Positions 20,401 through 34,391 of a stretch of 64,000 nucleotides of DNA are shown here, one piece after another. Source of the DNA: Bugulina stolonifera (taxonomy: Eukaryota > Bryozoa > Gymnolaemata > Cheilostomatida > Bugulidae); the NCBI GenBank assembly GCA_935421135.1, contig OW285197.1:7128223-7192222 (forward strand), written 5' to 3'. How positions within the stretch are numbered: position 1 is the stretch's first letter; every line of letters begins with the position of its first letter. The notes below the pieces were generated by a model that was not told the origin of the DNA, did not search any database, and was given only the letters and a program-made list of their open reading frames with translations. A program made the position numbers and the translations under genes.

Positions 20401-23400
20401 TAATACATACATGTAATTATTATGTATTAGATATCAGATTGTCTCTGTTAGTTCATATCAATTTTGATGCAGGCTCCAAAAATAGGCTAGTTTCCTTGAT
20501 TATTGGCACTACGAAATTTAGGTAATTTCAGTGCTCCTCCAGACCCATACAAGAACCTTGATAAATATATCTGCCTTACGGTGAATAGAGTAGTTGTAGA
20601 CATTAACACTTAATCTACCAAAGTTCTTTTTACGTCTGGTGAGGAGTGAGAAATGTGGAGTCCTCTCGAGACCCCAGAATGATCCGTTTCGACTTAGAGA
20701 TTGTTTTTACCAACTTTCACTCTGCCTTATCTTGACTCCTAACCTATGTGACTAACTGTAGAATATCGGCCTGGTTGATACATTTACAATTGCCAAAACC
20801 CGCTCAGACCTCCCTTTGAATTGCTTGGAACCAAGGTTAACCTGTTTATTCTTCTGCAATACATATCAGTTGATGTTTTACTTGCACTTCAAACAACAAA
20901 TCAGTCATGATACTAATTATTTCATGCAAGCTTTGATTTATGTACATGTACCATCTATCCCCTGCGTGTATAATTTACCCTATAGTAACTGGCGGATTAG
21001 GTAATAGCTCAAACCAACAACTACTTCATGGTCATGATAAAGGTTCCACCCAGATGATTGAGGAGATCAAGCTGTACAATGGAAGAGAGATAATTGGTAA
21101 ATACCAGAAAAAGATATTGTGGTAAAGTAATGGTATAGTATGTATTATGGTTATACAGGATTTGCACCCTAGTCTTGCCTTAGACATGCACTGCACGTGT
21201 ATGTAAGTAGTTACCCACCTTTTCTACTTCTTGAGCCTAGTCTCAGCAGAGCAGGAATTAGCCTAAGTGGAGTACAGCACTATCATTATTAGATAGGAAA
21301 CGCATGTATGTGCCATACCTGTATGCTAGTTCCCCCTTTAAATTTCATTTCTGAATAAAATACCATTTCTGGTGGTTGGCGAGTCCCACTTTTTAGTTCT
21401 GGCTCCCCAAATGTATTGTACTTCCACAGACGAGATCTTTTCTATGAATTTTTTATCTTAACTGACGACCAGTCCTTTCGTAACAAACCATTCCCATTTC
21501 TCATACAGTACAAAATACAGATCTTAAGCTAGACATGCTTACAATCTCTGATACACCATGCATTGTCTGCCTTGGAGATTGACTCTTCAGATGTACTACC
21601 TTAAATACTCTTTAGGCAGTGCAAGTAAATGGCACAGAGTCAGACACAAGTAGACAGCAGAGACAAAGAAACAAGCGAAGCTTATCTTTTGTTTTAAACC
21701 AAACAAAAGTGAAAATATGATAATATTATTCTCCATCATTGGCCGTAGAAAAAACTTTTTGTATGAGTCAGCAGCTGAAGAGAGTCATCGTGTTCTAAGT
21801 CTAATAGTGCTTGAACCCATAGGATGAGGATTCAATTCTATATTTTACAGTTTTTATTATTGTAAATAACTACATAAATATACATGTATAACAAATAATA
21901 AATACAAACAATGTGAACAGACACATTAGTCTTCTTAAGGAATCAGATCTGGTGTAGCAGTAATGTGTTCTGTCTGCTGTGCTAGACGATTAGGTGCTGT
22001 AGAGGCCTCGAGTTCAAAACCCAGTCAGAGATGAGCTCTTTTCACGGATGTGGAGTTGAGTCCCTGACTGCTTAGCAGCAAATTCTAAAATTTCTTATAT
22101 AAGCAAAGACTATGTTACATGTATAATAATAGGTATTCTCGGAGCGTTTGTTCATAGTCATCTTCCCCTGAATGGGCGACATTAACTATTGAGAAGGGAA
22201 ATACAGTGTATGCTAAAATACAGTAGAACTGAATAGTAGAATTCTGCACAAGATCTTCTTCTCCTGTCTACTCATACGGCCATTTTGAAATTGTTGTCGG
22301 ATATTAAAATACAGCAATGCGACTATATTATTTCATAAATAAAAAGTGATTTTTTTTTGCATTATGTTGACAAGTTGTACAATATTTACCATTTTATCAG
22401 CTTGTCACTCCATGTAATATCAGAATTTTTAGGCAAAATGGTAGCATAACAAGGGTTCAGGATTGATTGCAACTGAACAATAATATTCGGTTTTTTATAT
22501 AATTTCTGAAAAATGATATGTTTTTGTAACACAGTCACAGTTTAATTATGTTACAAAGCAGAGCAAAAAATGTCTATTTTGGTAACCATTTCCATGTTGT
22601 GTGAGTAGATGCAGCCAAATATAACCAACATGAGGAATAAGGAACTCAGGCTATGATGGAACAGAGCTCATCGTATAGAGTGCTTGTGAGTTACAGTGTA
22701 CGTCCCACCTACACAGCCAAGCTGAGTGGACGTTGTATGTGCACATATTATTATTGCATGTGACACCTGATTATATTTAATTATCTCTTCCTATTTTATG
22801 CAGCTCTAAGCCTGTAGGTAGCACAGAGGGTGTATGCAATGGTATGCAATAGTATTAAGGTAGTAAAGTTATCATATTGTGTCAACCACCAGGCTACAAG
22901 AAACCTCCTTTTAGGAAGACTCATAAATAATAGACACGAAGCAACGCAGCTACTCAGAATAAAATTGATACAGATTCAAGTCTCGACAGACCGAGATATA
23001 CTCACAATGAATCCCTTCCAATCTGTCTATCGGTTAAGCCGGCCCTACTAAATATGTACATGTATATACCTCCTTAATACCAAATTTGTGATGCTTGAAA
23101 ACATGTCGCATAACCCTTATTCTACAACGCTAAATCGTTTGTGAACTTACATTATTTTGTTAACTATCATTATTATTAACCAGCCATTTACACAACACAC
23201 ATCCGGAGACACATTTGGTAATTACATAGTTGCTGACTTTATAGTTAAACGACTCCATTTACAAAGAGGCTGTGAGTCACCCAATTATATTTCTACAGAT
23301 TACCAACAGTGAACAAATAATCTGAACATAAAGTCACCCTCAATGTACATTATCTGGTCAACATCTTGTAACATTACCCCACAAACGGCCATTGACCTCT

Positions 23401-24872
23401 CCTAATCTGCTGGACTATTTGACATCACAAGCTCGTAGTGAACTGGAGCTAGTATTGCCAACACCCACAGTTTTGTCAGTTTCAGTAGGATCCTGTGATT
23501 GCCCAGTATTCTCACTTATTTAAAAACTAGAAAGATAGCAAGCAGATGTGCACACATAAATTTTTAATTGTCCATTATGACTATACCAGCAATTTCGCTT
23601 TACCATGTTGTTTATGGTAAATGGAAAAAAATTCATTTTTAATTCCTTGCGATTGATCATTGATAATTCAAACAAAACCAGAGAAGAATACAGAAAGTAG
23701 GTCAATGTGTAAACACAATATACCAGTATCACTGCTGCCACCAGCTCTCTAGATGTCATATATCTCTTTGCAGACAAGGATAGAGAACAGCCAGCATTGT
23801 TTCATTGCTCACATAAAACTATTCAAACATGCATGTAGCTCTGTGATGAAACAACCTCTTCAGTTATCAAGTTTCTAACCTTCAGAAAAATAAGAGAGTA
23901 ATCTCATGTTTGATAGTAAGACTTGGCCAAAGGAAGGGGCTGAGAAAATGTTGAGAGATTGGGAGGCACACAGAACACAGAGGACGGCAAGCAGTGGGAC
24001 GGTGGGAGAAACGAGGATAGGGAGAGAGAAGAGGGATAGGGTGAGACAAGAGAGAGAATTGGAAGGGAGAAAGAAGGTTGAAGCAGAAGAAGGTTCGTAG
24101 AGATCATAGAACAGAGAGACCTGAAAAATTAAGTGGAAGAAGAGATGGGAATGAGAGTGGGAGAGAAATATAGGAGAGCTGTAATACACTAAAGAATGTA
24201 AGCCTGTGATCACATCCATCAAACATGTCATTAGTTGGCAAGGATTAGCTTCAACACAAATCTCTTCTTTCTCTCGTTTATTACCAGAGTACTTAACATT
24301 GTGAAACAGAAAATCTCTTACTAAACAATGTAATAATAAATTATATGCACCATCACACTGCTTTACACCTCATTAAGCAGACCACTTCAACTCTAAACAA
24401 ATTTTAATTTAAATGTACAAAAATATAGTACTATTATAGCCTTGATAATTGAAGCCAAGAGTTGATGCCTTCTATAGAAGTGGTGCACAGATGCAAATGC
24501 GGTGTAAATATCAAATATAGAAATATTCAAGAGCCAAGGCTAACTGTCTTGATCAATACTGATACAGTAGGGTAAATATTGATAGCACCGGCCATGACAC
24601 TGATGTATTTCCTGTTTTCATGACAACCCGTATATACCTGACATGTAATTTCACAACCTGAAAAATCCTCAGAGTATTGTCTATATACCAGTCGATACTT
24701 AAATTTGGTATTGAAAACTAGCCCAGAGGGTAGGATGTCTTTGGTTTACAAAGATTGGCTGTCTTTGTTGACTTTGTACATCTCAGTGTGTATGGTGAGC
24801 TTTCTTGCTGCACTGACTACTAGCCTATGTTCCTAAAACTTCTCTTGCCCATCGGTTCTGGGTATTAAAGCA
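20401..24872. other. Intergenic region, no confident gene
   Basis: No exon chain was found. Notable pieces are a tRNA-like pol III promoter pair at 21950-22022 and a purine-rich stretch at 23930-24160 that creates antisense open frames of biased composition. An isolated open frame at 23520-23777 (-) has no supporting features. Confidence 0.4.
21950..22022 (+). repeat. Possible tRNA-derived SINE head
   Basis: TGGTGTAGCAG at 21950-21960 fits the A-box pattern TRGYNNANNNG. GAGTTCAAAACCC at 22010-22022 resembles a B box 50 bp later. No cloverleaf can be drawn with confidence and no second copy was verified, so this is a SINE candidate and not a tRNA gene. Confidence 0.35.
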
Positions 24873-27800
24873 TCAATACTTGGAAAAAGTAGACCTATCA
24901 GTATGTTTGCGAACTGAGGCTCCTGATGGAGCAGAAGGACGTGGAGGGCCTATAGGTCTGGTGATTCTTGCCGTCGTGGTCGTCTGCGTCTGTTGAGAAC
25001 CTGCTCCCGCTTTAGACCTGGCATAGGCTCCACAACCAAACAACTCTAAGAAGTCTCTCTACAACAAAAAGGAACAGACAATTATTTATTTTGTCTCTGA
25101 AATAACGATAGCACCTGTGGATATATTTTGATGCATCTTGTAGAAAAAACATGCAGAGACCGTAATATAGGGAGTAGCCACAGTTTTGTGGTTAGATCGG
25201 AGTGCTTGCAATCAAAAGATCCACCTGGTTTACTGGTGGTGTTATGATAAATGAACCACCTATGTGAACCACATTTTCATAACCATGTTGATATGTTTTC
25301 ATGCAAGAGTCATTTTACTTTCCTTACTCCTAACTGAGGTTGACCATGGGAAAAAACCAGAATTAAATCTTGTTATTCTAGAAAACTATGCTTGACTAAA
25401 GTAATCTAAACTCAATATTTTGTCTTTAGCCTGTTTATGTTGTTCTTTAGCATGCATCACAAAGATATGAGAATTCATGACACATCAATGTAAGTGAATA
25501 TTGTAATATTACTTTTATTAAGCAAGTGAAAATCTCAAAGTGCAACGGTAATCTTCATATTTTGATGACATTTAATCTGTTAAACAAGTGCCATGACTGC
25601 TATAAGATTACGTCATGTCAATTAGTTTCCCATACATTATAGCTTATACATGTAGATTATAACTAAACAATATTCTAGCTCCCTCTAGAGCAGTCATGTT
25701 TCCTGCTATAGATATCCTCTTGTATCACTTGCTGCCTCGCATATCATAAAAAGTTGTAATATCTACTGAGTATACACATACATCATGTAATAGTCGTGAT
25801 TATGTTGCTGTGTCACGTCATTTTATTAATTTATAACCTACATTCAGAATAATGATTTATTTACTGAACTAACTCTAGCACAACTCTTGTTCTATATTCT
25901 TATTTAGTATTGTTGTGTTGATTATATCATGATCGAGAGTGTAACACTAAAACAATGAATCTACCATGAATATTGTATATTCTTTCATTATAGCAACAGT
26001 GATGTTTCTGTTTCTATAATACTATGGGTATAAAACTTCTGAATTATGTTTATTGGCTTGAACGGTCATTGAATTTCAATAATAGAACCTTCTTCGATAC
26101 TCCATATGCAAACATGATTCCACATTGGTAAGCATTTGTTTGCAGATATGAAACACTGCATTGTTTTGGCAATCATGAAGACACATGTACGTGCAGCTAT
26201 GGAAAGATAGACATGTATTCACAAGTCAAGGAAACAGGAAACAGTGGAATCATGTTTACTAAAATATTTAAAATTATTTTGACCAGCATGTAAACATATA
26301 TATGGATGAGGAAGGATATGTCTACAACTCAAGGAAGCATGTTATATTGAAGAATGCTTCTATAACTCATGGAAACATGCTATAGAGGATCTACAGAGTG
26401 TATGGAAGTAAAGCACAGTAGAAATATTAGTGTAGTTGTTTTATTCCGTACCTTGAAATATCTGTCGTACACAAAGTAAACGACCGGTGAGGTGAACGCG
26501 TTTGTTAGCTGAAGTGCGAACAAAACGGTGTCAGTGTAGTGGTTAGCCTGAGGAATCTTATCTAGAGGATCATCATATTCGTAGAATGTGCTCCAGATGT
26601 TATAAGGTAGCCAGGCTATTAGGGTAACAGTTGCTACGATGAATAACATCTTTACCATCTGAAAGACGACAGAAAATTCACCTGCTTGACAAAGTTTATG
26701 CAATAATAGGCATCCGCAAGAGAGAGGACATGGCCAGAACATGACACATGATTGAGGAAAAGGTTTGCTAGCAAGATTACATGAAGGTGATAATGTAGAT
26801 TATATTCCCTGTAAGCAGGAGGTGCGGAGATAACAGGATGGGTGTAGGTTGGTGGAAGGGCAGGGTATGCCTAGTGGACAAAGTTGTTTTGTAGATAAGG
26901 CTGTTGGTGAATGACAACATCTGCCAGAAGGTCATATCAAGGTGACTTCATGCATATTATAAAAGCCATACATGAATGGTGACACTTGGAACTTTTGCTA
27001 ATGTTTTTGGAATATTGTGGTAATGTAGTGTGAAGACATATTACAGCAATAAAATCTATAGTATAGTTATATACTGTACATGCATGCAACTTTAAATGGA
27101 AATAAAATTGTGATATCAATCCAATGATATACTGGTTAAATAGAAACCTTTTGTTTTACCTTAAAATACAAATAAAATGGGATACTATAAAAATGATGGT
27201 TACAAAATATTAGTTACTTGTGAGATAGTGTGTGATAACAGAAACAAGCTGGTGGACGGCCTTTACCTTTAAAAGTATACTTTGTGATCAAATTTACATT
27301 TTAGCTTTTTTATTATACTCTTACATGTAAGTGGTTCATACTCATCCTACACTCCACGGTTATATGTATATAGTTTACTAAACTTTGGTTACCTGGTTTC
27401 GAGCTTTGGATTGTTTCTGGAGATGGACGTCTCTGGACACGGCCCCTATTGGTCTACATATTGTTATCTTTGCAGCTATGATGCTATATATAATCACTAT
27501 GAGTAAAGATGGTCCACAGAACTTTACTACTAGCAGCCAATTGAAGATTTTTGGATGAGATTTGGCTAGCCAAGTGTTCGAGGAGCAATATATTTCGTCA
27601 CCATCTCTTCCTATGGTAGGTGAGGCGACATATTCAGCTGTAACTAGGAGATCAAACAACCAGAAAGCACTTATTATGTAAATCATTGTTCTCCTTCTGT
27701 TTCTTAAACGCAGAGTTCTGGCATGAGAAAAGACAATAATTAGTCTCTCAATGGCGATGGCTAGGTTGGCGAGAGGAGAGCCGTACGCACTAAGAATGTA

Positions 27801-28286
27801 AGTGAATCTGTACAACCTACAGATATGTACACTGTCGACAAAGTTTACTCCAATAATATCGAGGGCATTCGGTACTGGACCGCTGATAGAGTAAATAAGG
27901 TCAGCAACTGCCAAGTTAATGATAAGTATTCTGATGTCTCTGACAGAAGACCTCTTGCCTCTAGTGAAGACTATGATAGTTATGGTGTTGAGTATAAGTC
28001 CAAGTGCGCACATTAAAGAGTAGACGCCCATAATCATACCTTTCTCCAACTTTGACTGTACAAACTGCGGCTGGTGGGCTTCTGGCTCACCGGAGTTATT
28101 GTTAAAACTAAGGTTGAAATATGAGTCATCTGTTGTGTTTATCAAAGTGAAATTGTTATATAGCTCCATGTTGGCTGTAGTTGTATCAATAATTGGTGTC
28201 GTTCCGTTCATAACGCTGATTGTCTGATTGAGAGATGTGATATTGTTAGCCATGTTGTTTCCTGTATTAGCAAACAGCAAATCCAT
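24873..28286 (-). CDS. Class A (rhodopsin-like) G-protein-coupled receptor
   Basis: Three phase-0 exons on the minus strand: 28286-27393 (298 codons), 26658-26452 (69 codons) and 25058-24873 (61 codons plus TGA), giving 428 aa. Donors are GTAACC and GTACGG; acceptors are TCTTTCAG and TGTTGTAG. The extracellular N-terminus (1-82) has seven N-glycosylation sequons. Landmarks: N100 in TM1, LAVAD with D129 in TM2, C156 and C234 as the likely disulfide, ER at 180-181 in place of DRY, W209 in TM4, P259 in TM5, AWLPY (W314, P316) in TM6 and SPVVY (355-359) in place of NPxxY in TM7. Helix 8 carries a possible palmitoylation cysteine (LFGC), followed by a Ser/Thr/Pro-rich tail. The ligand cannot be told; the variant DRY and NPxxY motifs suggest a lineage-specific receptor. 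Confidence 0.88.
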
Positions 28287-28346
28287 TATTACATACCCTT
28301 CACTTCACTCTCCTACAACCACTGAGTCTTTCTGGTTCTCCTCCAG

Positions 28347-28425
28347 TTGATCTTGTAATTTCTACTGTTAGACCAGAAAGACTTCAAGCAGAGCTAGCTA
28401 GATTACAAAGCTGTATGGCAGTTGA
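28347..28425 (+). other. Orphan exon-like segment
   Basis: A 79-bp open stretch between a strong acceptor (TTCTCCTCCAG) and a GTATGT donor. In frame it reads as a short amphipathic helix (RPERLQAELARLQ). It lies 60 bp from the GPCR start codon on the opposite strand. It may be an exon of a + strand gene whose other exons I could not link, or a relic. Confidence 0.35.
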
Positions 28426-31400
28426 GTATGTCTACTATCTCTCTTTACCATTGTTACACTGAGGAACATAACCACAGTTCTATTACAAAGCCTAGTGAAT
28501 CATGTGAAAGGTGGAAGGCTTGATTAGTGATGGTTGGTTGAATGGTTAAAGTGGTGGATAAATATTTTAAGGGGAAATAAATTTCATTAGCTTAGAGTTT
28601 TTGCTACCACCAAGTGACAGCCCTACGATATGGGAAAAACATTTACTTACTCAAAATTTATTTAAACAAATGACTGATTGCTCTACTCTGTGGAGATTTG
28701 CCAATTAATCCCAGATCTGTTGTTGAAACTGGATCCACCCCCGGTTTCCTCTTTGCATGAATTACCATCTGTAAGCTACTTACCAGAGACAAAAAACTAA
28801 GGGGGTTACTAATCAGTCAACAGTGGTGTGATTATATGAACAGAACTTGTATGTGTTTCGACCTAGTTTATTAACCAACATACACCATTTATATCTTCAA
28901 CACTAAACACACAACAATAACACTGAACATACAAATACCTGGCCAGCCAATCTAGTGCTATTTGACACGAACTAATCTTTGATTACGACACAGACATATA
29001 ATTAGTCAATGAGACGCCACCACACAAAACATGCTGCCTGCAAAGAAATAATGGCAGACACATCGGCCGCCAGTAAAACGGACATACATGTACATATTTT
29101 ATTTGAATATTACCAGAATTTCGTTCAGCTGCTTCTCATTGGGTCTAACAAGTAAAAGAAACATTAATTCTATGGAACACGTAGGAACTCTCAGGAGCAA
29201 AAGCCTGGAAGAATCGAGGATATTATTAAAAGTAAATTTTACGTATGTTTGTGTGGGTGTATAGCTCTAGCAAAAAGTAGGGTGAGACACATTTCTGATG
29301 ATAATAACTGGGTAGTTATCAGAACAAGTATGCATACATATACGCATAGCTAGGAAACCAAAAGCCAAAAAATAAAATTCTAGTAAATTACGAATAAAAT
29401 CCATAAAAGTATAAAACTTTGGTTTCTAAAGGCAAGCAGTGGTTCTAGTTGACATTAAGAAACTGACCGAATATGAGACATTATTGCTGACGGTCAATCC
29501 TTGTCACTATGTCCAGCTTAAAATTGTTTATGAGGTCACATGGTTACACACTTGCATTTAGATGACTGGTTTTTCTATGAATACACTTGCCAACAGGTTA
29601 ATCTGGATAATACCGCAAGCTCCTCACCCGACTGTAGTGTAATACCTGCTTAGTAATGCATACTTAAGTGTGTGGTGTCGAAGACTAGAACCTCTTGAGA
29701 AATAGCGGAACAATGTTAATCCAGGTTTTTGGTGGTGTTTAATATTCTAATATTTTACCTAATAGTGATGCCTTTGCATTTTAACCTCACTGATTTGGTT
29801 GCCATAAGTTCTGGTTAGAGGCATGCGTCCGTCTTGTGGAGGTAGATTGGTAGGTTGGGGAGAGAGGTAAATGTAGGACTTTCATAAGGAACACGTCTGC
29901 AGCCAAGACTAGAAATCAGCCTCTAAAGCAGGCTCATGGAGTGATAGTGTATAAGTACATTGGACCTTGCTTAATTCAACCTTAGATAATTCAGAAACTT
30001 GGTTAGTTCAAACTATTAGCCTTGGTCCCTGCTGAGTAATATTTAATGAGTTCCATTAAGTGATCTTGCAATTCAAACTCAGGCCTAATTCACCAATTAT
30101 GGCAGAGTTTGAAATACCAAGTTTTAATGTATAAGCATTAAGAGGTGTTACTTTATTAGAGTAAGTGTCTTTGGAAATTTGATCAGAACTCTTGCGGAAT
30201 CCAAGGCAGAGCAACACATACGTCATTGGTTAAATATGAGCTACTTTTTGCTCCAGGCCACAAAAATATTGATTGAGCTACCTATTCTACCTTCCTGTTG
30301 AGTTGTATAGCAAACACTTGCTGGCACAACTTCCATATAATATGTAACCCTGCCGTCTCAGGAGAATATACCATTAGTTCACACATTCCTGATGTGTCTG
30401 TCTGTCTCTTCACGTGTCAAATAAAATATTTTATAACTTGTGTTGTGATGTCACCGTAATAGTGAATGTATAAGATATCATTATCATAATTTACCACTCG
30501 CTCACAATATTTGAATTAATTTAGGATCTGGACATGTGACAGTTGTATTGAATTTGTGAAGGGAAAAGAATGTAACGCAACGTTGGTGTTCTAACAAGAA
30601 CTTTGAAACACCTTGCAAGATGGCAGACCTGTCACATGACACATGGGCATTTTAATCAGACATAAATCTTGTGTTCTAAGATGTGTATTCACAAATCAGC
30701 ACAAATAAACAAGGCCAAATATTAATACTAAATTATCATCGTTATTTATGGTGTTTTAGCAGAGTTCTATCAAAGGTACTCCTATAATGAATGGGGTGTT
30801 TAAGTCCCCATTTCCTACTAGCTTAGTGATTACAACCTATACCTACTGGCTAGAGTAGGCATACATGAAGAAGGTCATAAAATAATATACGTATATAAGC
30901 ATATAAATCAGCAACGGACAATTATTGTGGATTTATTCGTACACTGTAAATTGTTATACTATAACTTCCATAGTTAATATCTCCACATAATGCATGTCGG
31001 ATAAACTGTTGCATAGACTAAGAAGACAGTTGTGCTGATTATATAATCGTCCATCAACACGTTTGAGTGAACGTGTTGACCGTACAGACGCACAAGATTA
31101 TCTCTGTAGCCTTTGGACTTTAAGGATCCAAGAAGTAGGCTGGTGAGAAGCAAGTAGCCTTAGGCTCTGTGTTTAGATATCTACTAATTATACAACTCGA
31201 GTGTTTGGTGATGGCATTAAACGCACTAATAACCTGAATGTCCCAGTTGTTGTCTGAAAACCCATAAGAGTTTATCAATAACAGAAGTTGAGGGGGAATG
31301 CTGGATGTCTAAAGACAGACAGATGCCTAGACAGACCATACTAGGCCTCCTTGTTTATTTAAAACATGATCATTGTAACCACAAGGTTCATGCAATGCCT

Positions 31401-31670
31401 TCTATACTCACTATAATCCTATTACTTATAAATTGAGGACCGTCTTTAAGTTTGCTGATAGAAGATGAAATAATGCAAAGATGTTCTGATATGGCTTTGT
31501 AACAATATTTAACAAATTACAAATCACAATAGGTACAATAGTGTCGAACGATAAAACATGACGGAATCTAAAATCACGCCTTTATTGGAAAATATGTTTA
31601 ATTAAATAAACCCATTACTGCCATTGCTACTTTCACCAGCTACATGCATCTCCTTCTAGTGTAACTAACT
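28426..31670. other. Intergenic or intronic, nothing confident
   Basis: No exon-like segment with both splice sites was found in this 3.2 kb on either strand. It might be an intron if the orphan exons at 28347 and 31671 belong to one gene. Confidence 0.4.
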
Positions 31671-32017
31671 GGGGCTTAGAGCTAATCAAACTGGTGGAGA
31701 AAAACCAATCCATCACGTTATGGAAATTATTTCCACATCTGACTCTAGCTCCCTCACCTACCAATACAGAACAATTGTATAGTCAAGAGAATTACTTATT
31801 GATTGCTGTGGCCACAGACAAAGAGTCTGTACTTGCCCTCCATCATCAAAACAACTCTAAAGGTAATATTAATGTCTATGTCTATTGTTGCTTACTCTAT
31901 ATGAAAATCTTACCAAACTGCCACCACATTATACCATCGGTGTTTCCCCCAGAACACTTCCTTAGACTTACTATATCGGTGCATCTGCTTACCTTAGGAT
32001 TGCATTGGCTTGTCTGA
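31671..32017 (+). CDS. Two terminal exons of an unrecognised host gene (candidate)
   Basis: Acceptor CCTTCTAG precedes an open exon to about 31861 (donor GTAATA). A 90-bp intron ends in GTGTTTCCCCCAG, and a final short exon runs from about 31953 to TGA at 32015-32017. The first exon encodes a plausible globular sequence (WGLELIKLVEKN, then ENYLLIAVATDKESVLAL). The intron length is a multiple of three and open, so retention is possible. No family was recognised and the upstream exons are unknown. Confidence 0.35.
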
Positions 32018-33681
32018 TAGCGAAGTACAATGTACAATGTACTTCTTCTCTATGACAGTGTACACACAGAGAGATATGTTTATACAGGAACTGGCCTCTT
32101 GCCAGCAATCTGTAGCGTGTCTCTGCACGTGTTTTATATCCTAGTAGTACATCTGGTTAAGGTCCTTTGACCTCCGCCTCAAAGCACATACAAGCAGATA
32201 GCAAACTACCAATAATCTACCTCCGTTTGATTTAATTGGAGTTCTTGGTCGAGATTCTAGCGAGAACGTTGATGTCTCCGAACCATGCAGATGTATATTG
32301 TACTTGAAATTTCCAACACCATGCGCAATCACACTCCTAAGTTCTAAGAAAGTGAAGATAGAGTTTAGACAGGTTTGCTTAGCAGGTGACAGTGGGGTCC
32401 TCTACGTCAGTCTGTGTGTCTACATATCTGTAGACATTTGTACGATACTTGACACTCGAGTGTCAAGTATCGTACAAATGTTTCTTTTACTGTACAGTTC
32501 AATGCCTCGACACTGATATACAAGTGCATCATGGGAATGTACTTCTCTTTCTGAACTGCCTGATGGCGGGTTCCTATATACGACTAAAGAGGACTACGTA
32601 AAATTGGGCAGCCATCGTTGACCTCTGTAGCAGAGGTGGGATACCAGTAAAAGCTGAAGTTATCAACCAGTCAAACTATGGCTTCTTGCTCCTTGGCAGC
32701 TGGCGGTTGAAACAACAAATCTGTAGACCTGTGTGCCTAGTGAGCTCTTAGAACCCAGTCTAGACTCAAAAATGGAGCTCCATAGAGAATCACAAAGCGA
32801 ACAGCCTTTCATGTAGCCACCACTTATGCACTGGAGTACTATTGAATAATATTAAAATTCTGAGGTGCAAGTTATAAGGAAGCATGTGATGAGTCATAGC
32901 AAAAAAAGGCTTCACACATTAACCAGAGCGGCATTGTATTATATAGTGTGGCTGTAGCTCAAGTTTCTAAATGCAATGTATACTAGGATAATGAAGAAGA
33001 GTCAGATATACAATGTATGTGTAATATCTTTAGAATGGAATTGTCTATAACCATAGCTCCAAAGTTTCAGTGTTATGATTTATGAAACAACGCCTTCATC
33101 ACAACCTGTGGATAGTTTAACACCAAACATAAAATATAGTACCATTTAAACAGTGCTGTTGTCATACACAATTTAACTTGAAGTTCATTTATTTTTGTCT
33201 GCTTCTTGTAAACGAAATGTAGAATAGATTGTGACTCATATGTTTTCTCATTTTGACGTTTATAAAAATATCATAGATTTCAACATAGGAATACACATGT
33301 AATTATAACCTGGCCTAGGGTTGCTTCTGCTAAACCAATTGGTTATAAGGTGGAGTTGTCTTTTCTTTTTGTTTGTAAATATAATGCATGCTGTAGACAC
33401 TCATCACCAGGACAGTTGTAGTTTTCTCAGATGTTGGGACATGATCTAATAAAGCAAATGTATACTTAACTATAAATATTGTGTTATGGTGCTATACAGC
33501 TATACTGCTGTACAGCCGATTCTCTACATTGGTCAGTATTTTTCATATACAAATTGTTTTTTTTTACCATTGACTATATATTATAATACACAATCATGCA
33601 TATATACAATAATAATCAAATCACCATAATCACTTAGAGGTTAATGAGTGGTATTCATTATATTCTATTGTATTGCATATC
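32018..33681. other. Intergenic; contains a long perfect palindrome
   Basis: No gene seen. The only strong structure is the 48-bp palindrome at 32434-32481. Confidence 0.5.
32434..32481. repeat. 48-bp perfect palindrome
   Basis: The left half, beginning ACATTTGTACGATACTTGAC and ending CACTC, is followed with no spacer by its exact reverse complement. The centre is CTCGAG between 32457 and 32458. Such uninterrupted palindromes are unstable and unexpected by chance. Confidence 0.95.
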
Positions 33682-34318
33682 ATAGATTGTACACTGATTT
33701 TTGCTTACTACAATGTATCTAGACCTATAATGGTAAACTAGTAGCTGCAATGCAAACTAGATTATGCATGTAATATGCATATGACCAGACATTATGTAAA
33801 TTATAGAAGTTGTCCTCTCTCACACAGTAGGCATTTACCTGCAAAAACTCTACATGTAAAGTTAGTTTAGTACGAAATACTATTGTTACTGATGACTCAT
33901 TCCATCCGCCATCTGTAACTTCGCAAAATTTTCATTACAGTATGACGATGACTACTGTAAAAGCCCGAATAGATGCCCTTCCGGTCCCAAGCTTCCTGTG
34001 CACAGTCTACTACTATATTAGGCAAGCTTTAGTTGGTGACACTTCTGATCGACTGCTACATGGACACCCAGTTCATGCAACTGGTCTGGTAACCAATGAA
34101 GGCTGTAAGAACTTCATGGTGGAATCAATGCAGCCCCATAGTCCGAGTAACCACTCTAGGACAAACAAACAAATGATGCCTTACCAATAATTTACGGATG
34201 TTGTACAGTAAATGTGATACAGTGACCACATACACGTTTGACTGTGAAGTAGCTAAGCATCATCAGACTTTCTTTTATTTTAATTCGTTGTAACAACTGT
34301 CTGCCCGTCTGTACTAAA

Positions 34319-34391
34319 ATGGCTGACAGACATCTCAACGTCTGCCTGGCAGGGTGTCTGGTCTCGGCTCTCTTGCTTTCCTACACTTCTG
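34319..34391 (+). pseudogene. Duplicate first exon of lectin A (signal peptide exon)
   Basis: Starts ATGGCTGACAGACATC and encodes a signal peptide nearly identical to that at 36480-36552. The donor dinucleotide is GC (34392-34393) where the downstream copy has GT. It could be a dead copy, or an alternative first exon using a GC-AG intron to the shared exon at 37788. Confidence 0.65.

Noticed and set aside
23875..24231. Ser/Leu/Pro-rich antisense frame
   Set aside because: The complement of a purine-rich stretch with biased composition; no splice sites or homology recognised.
25160..25240. tRNA-like stretch (GTGGTTAGATCGG)
   Set aside because: A-box-like only; no B box of good fit and no cloverleaf.
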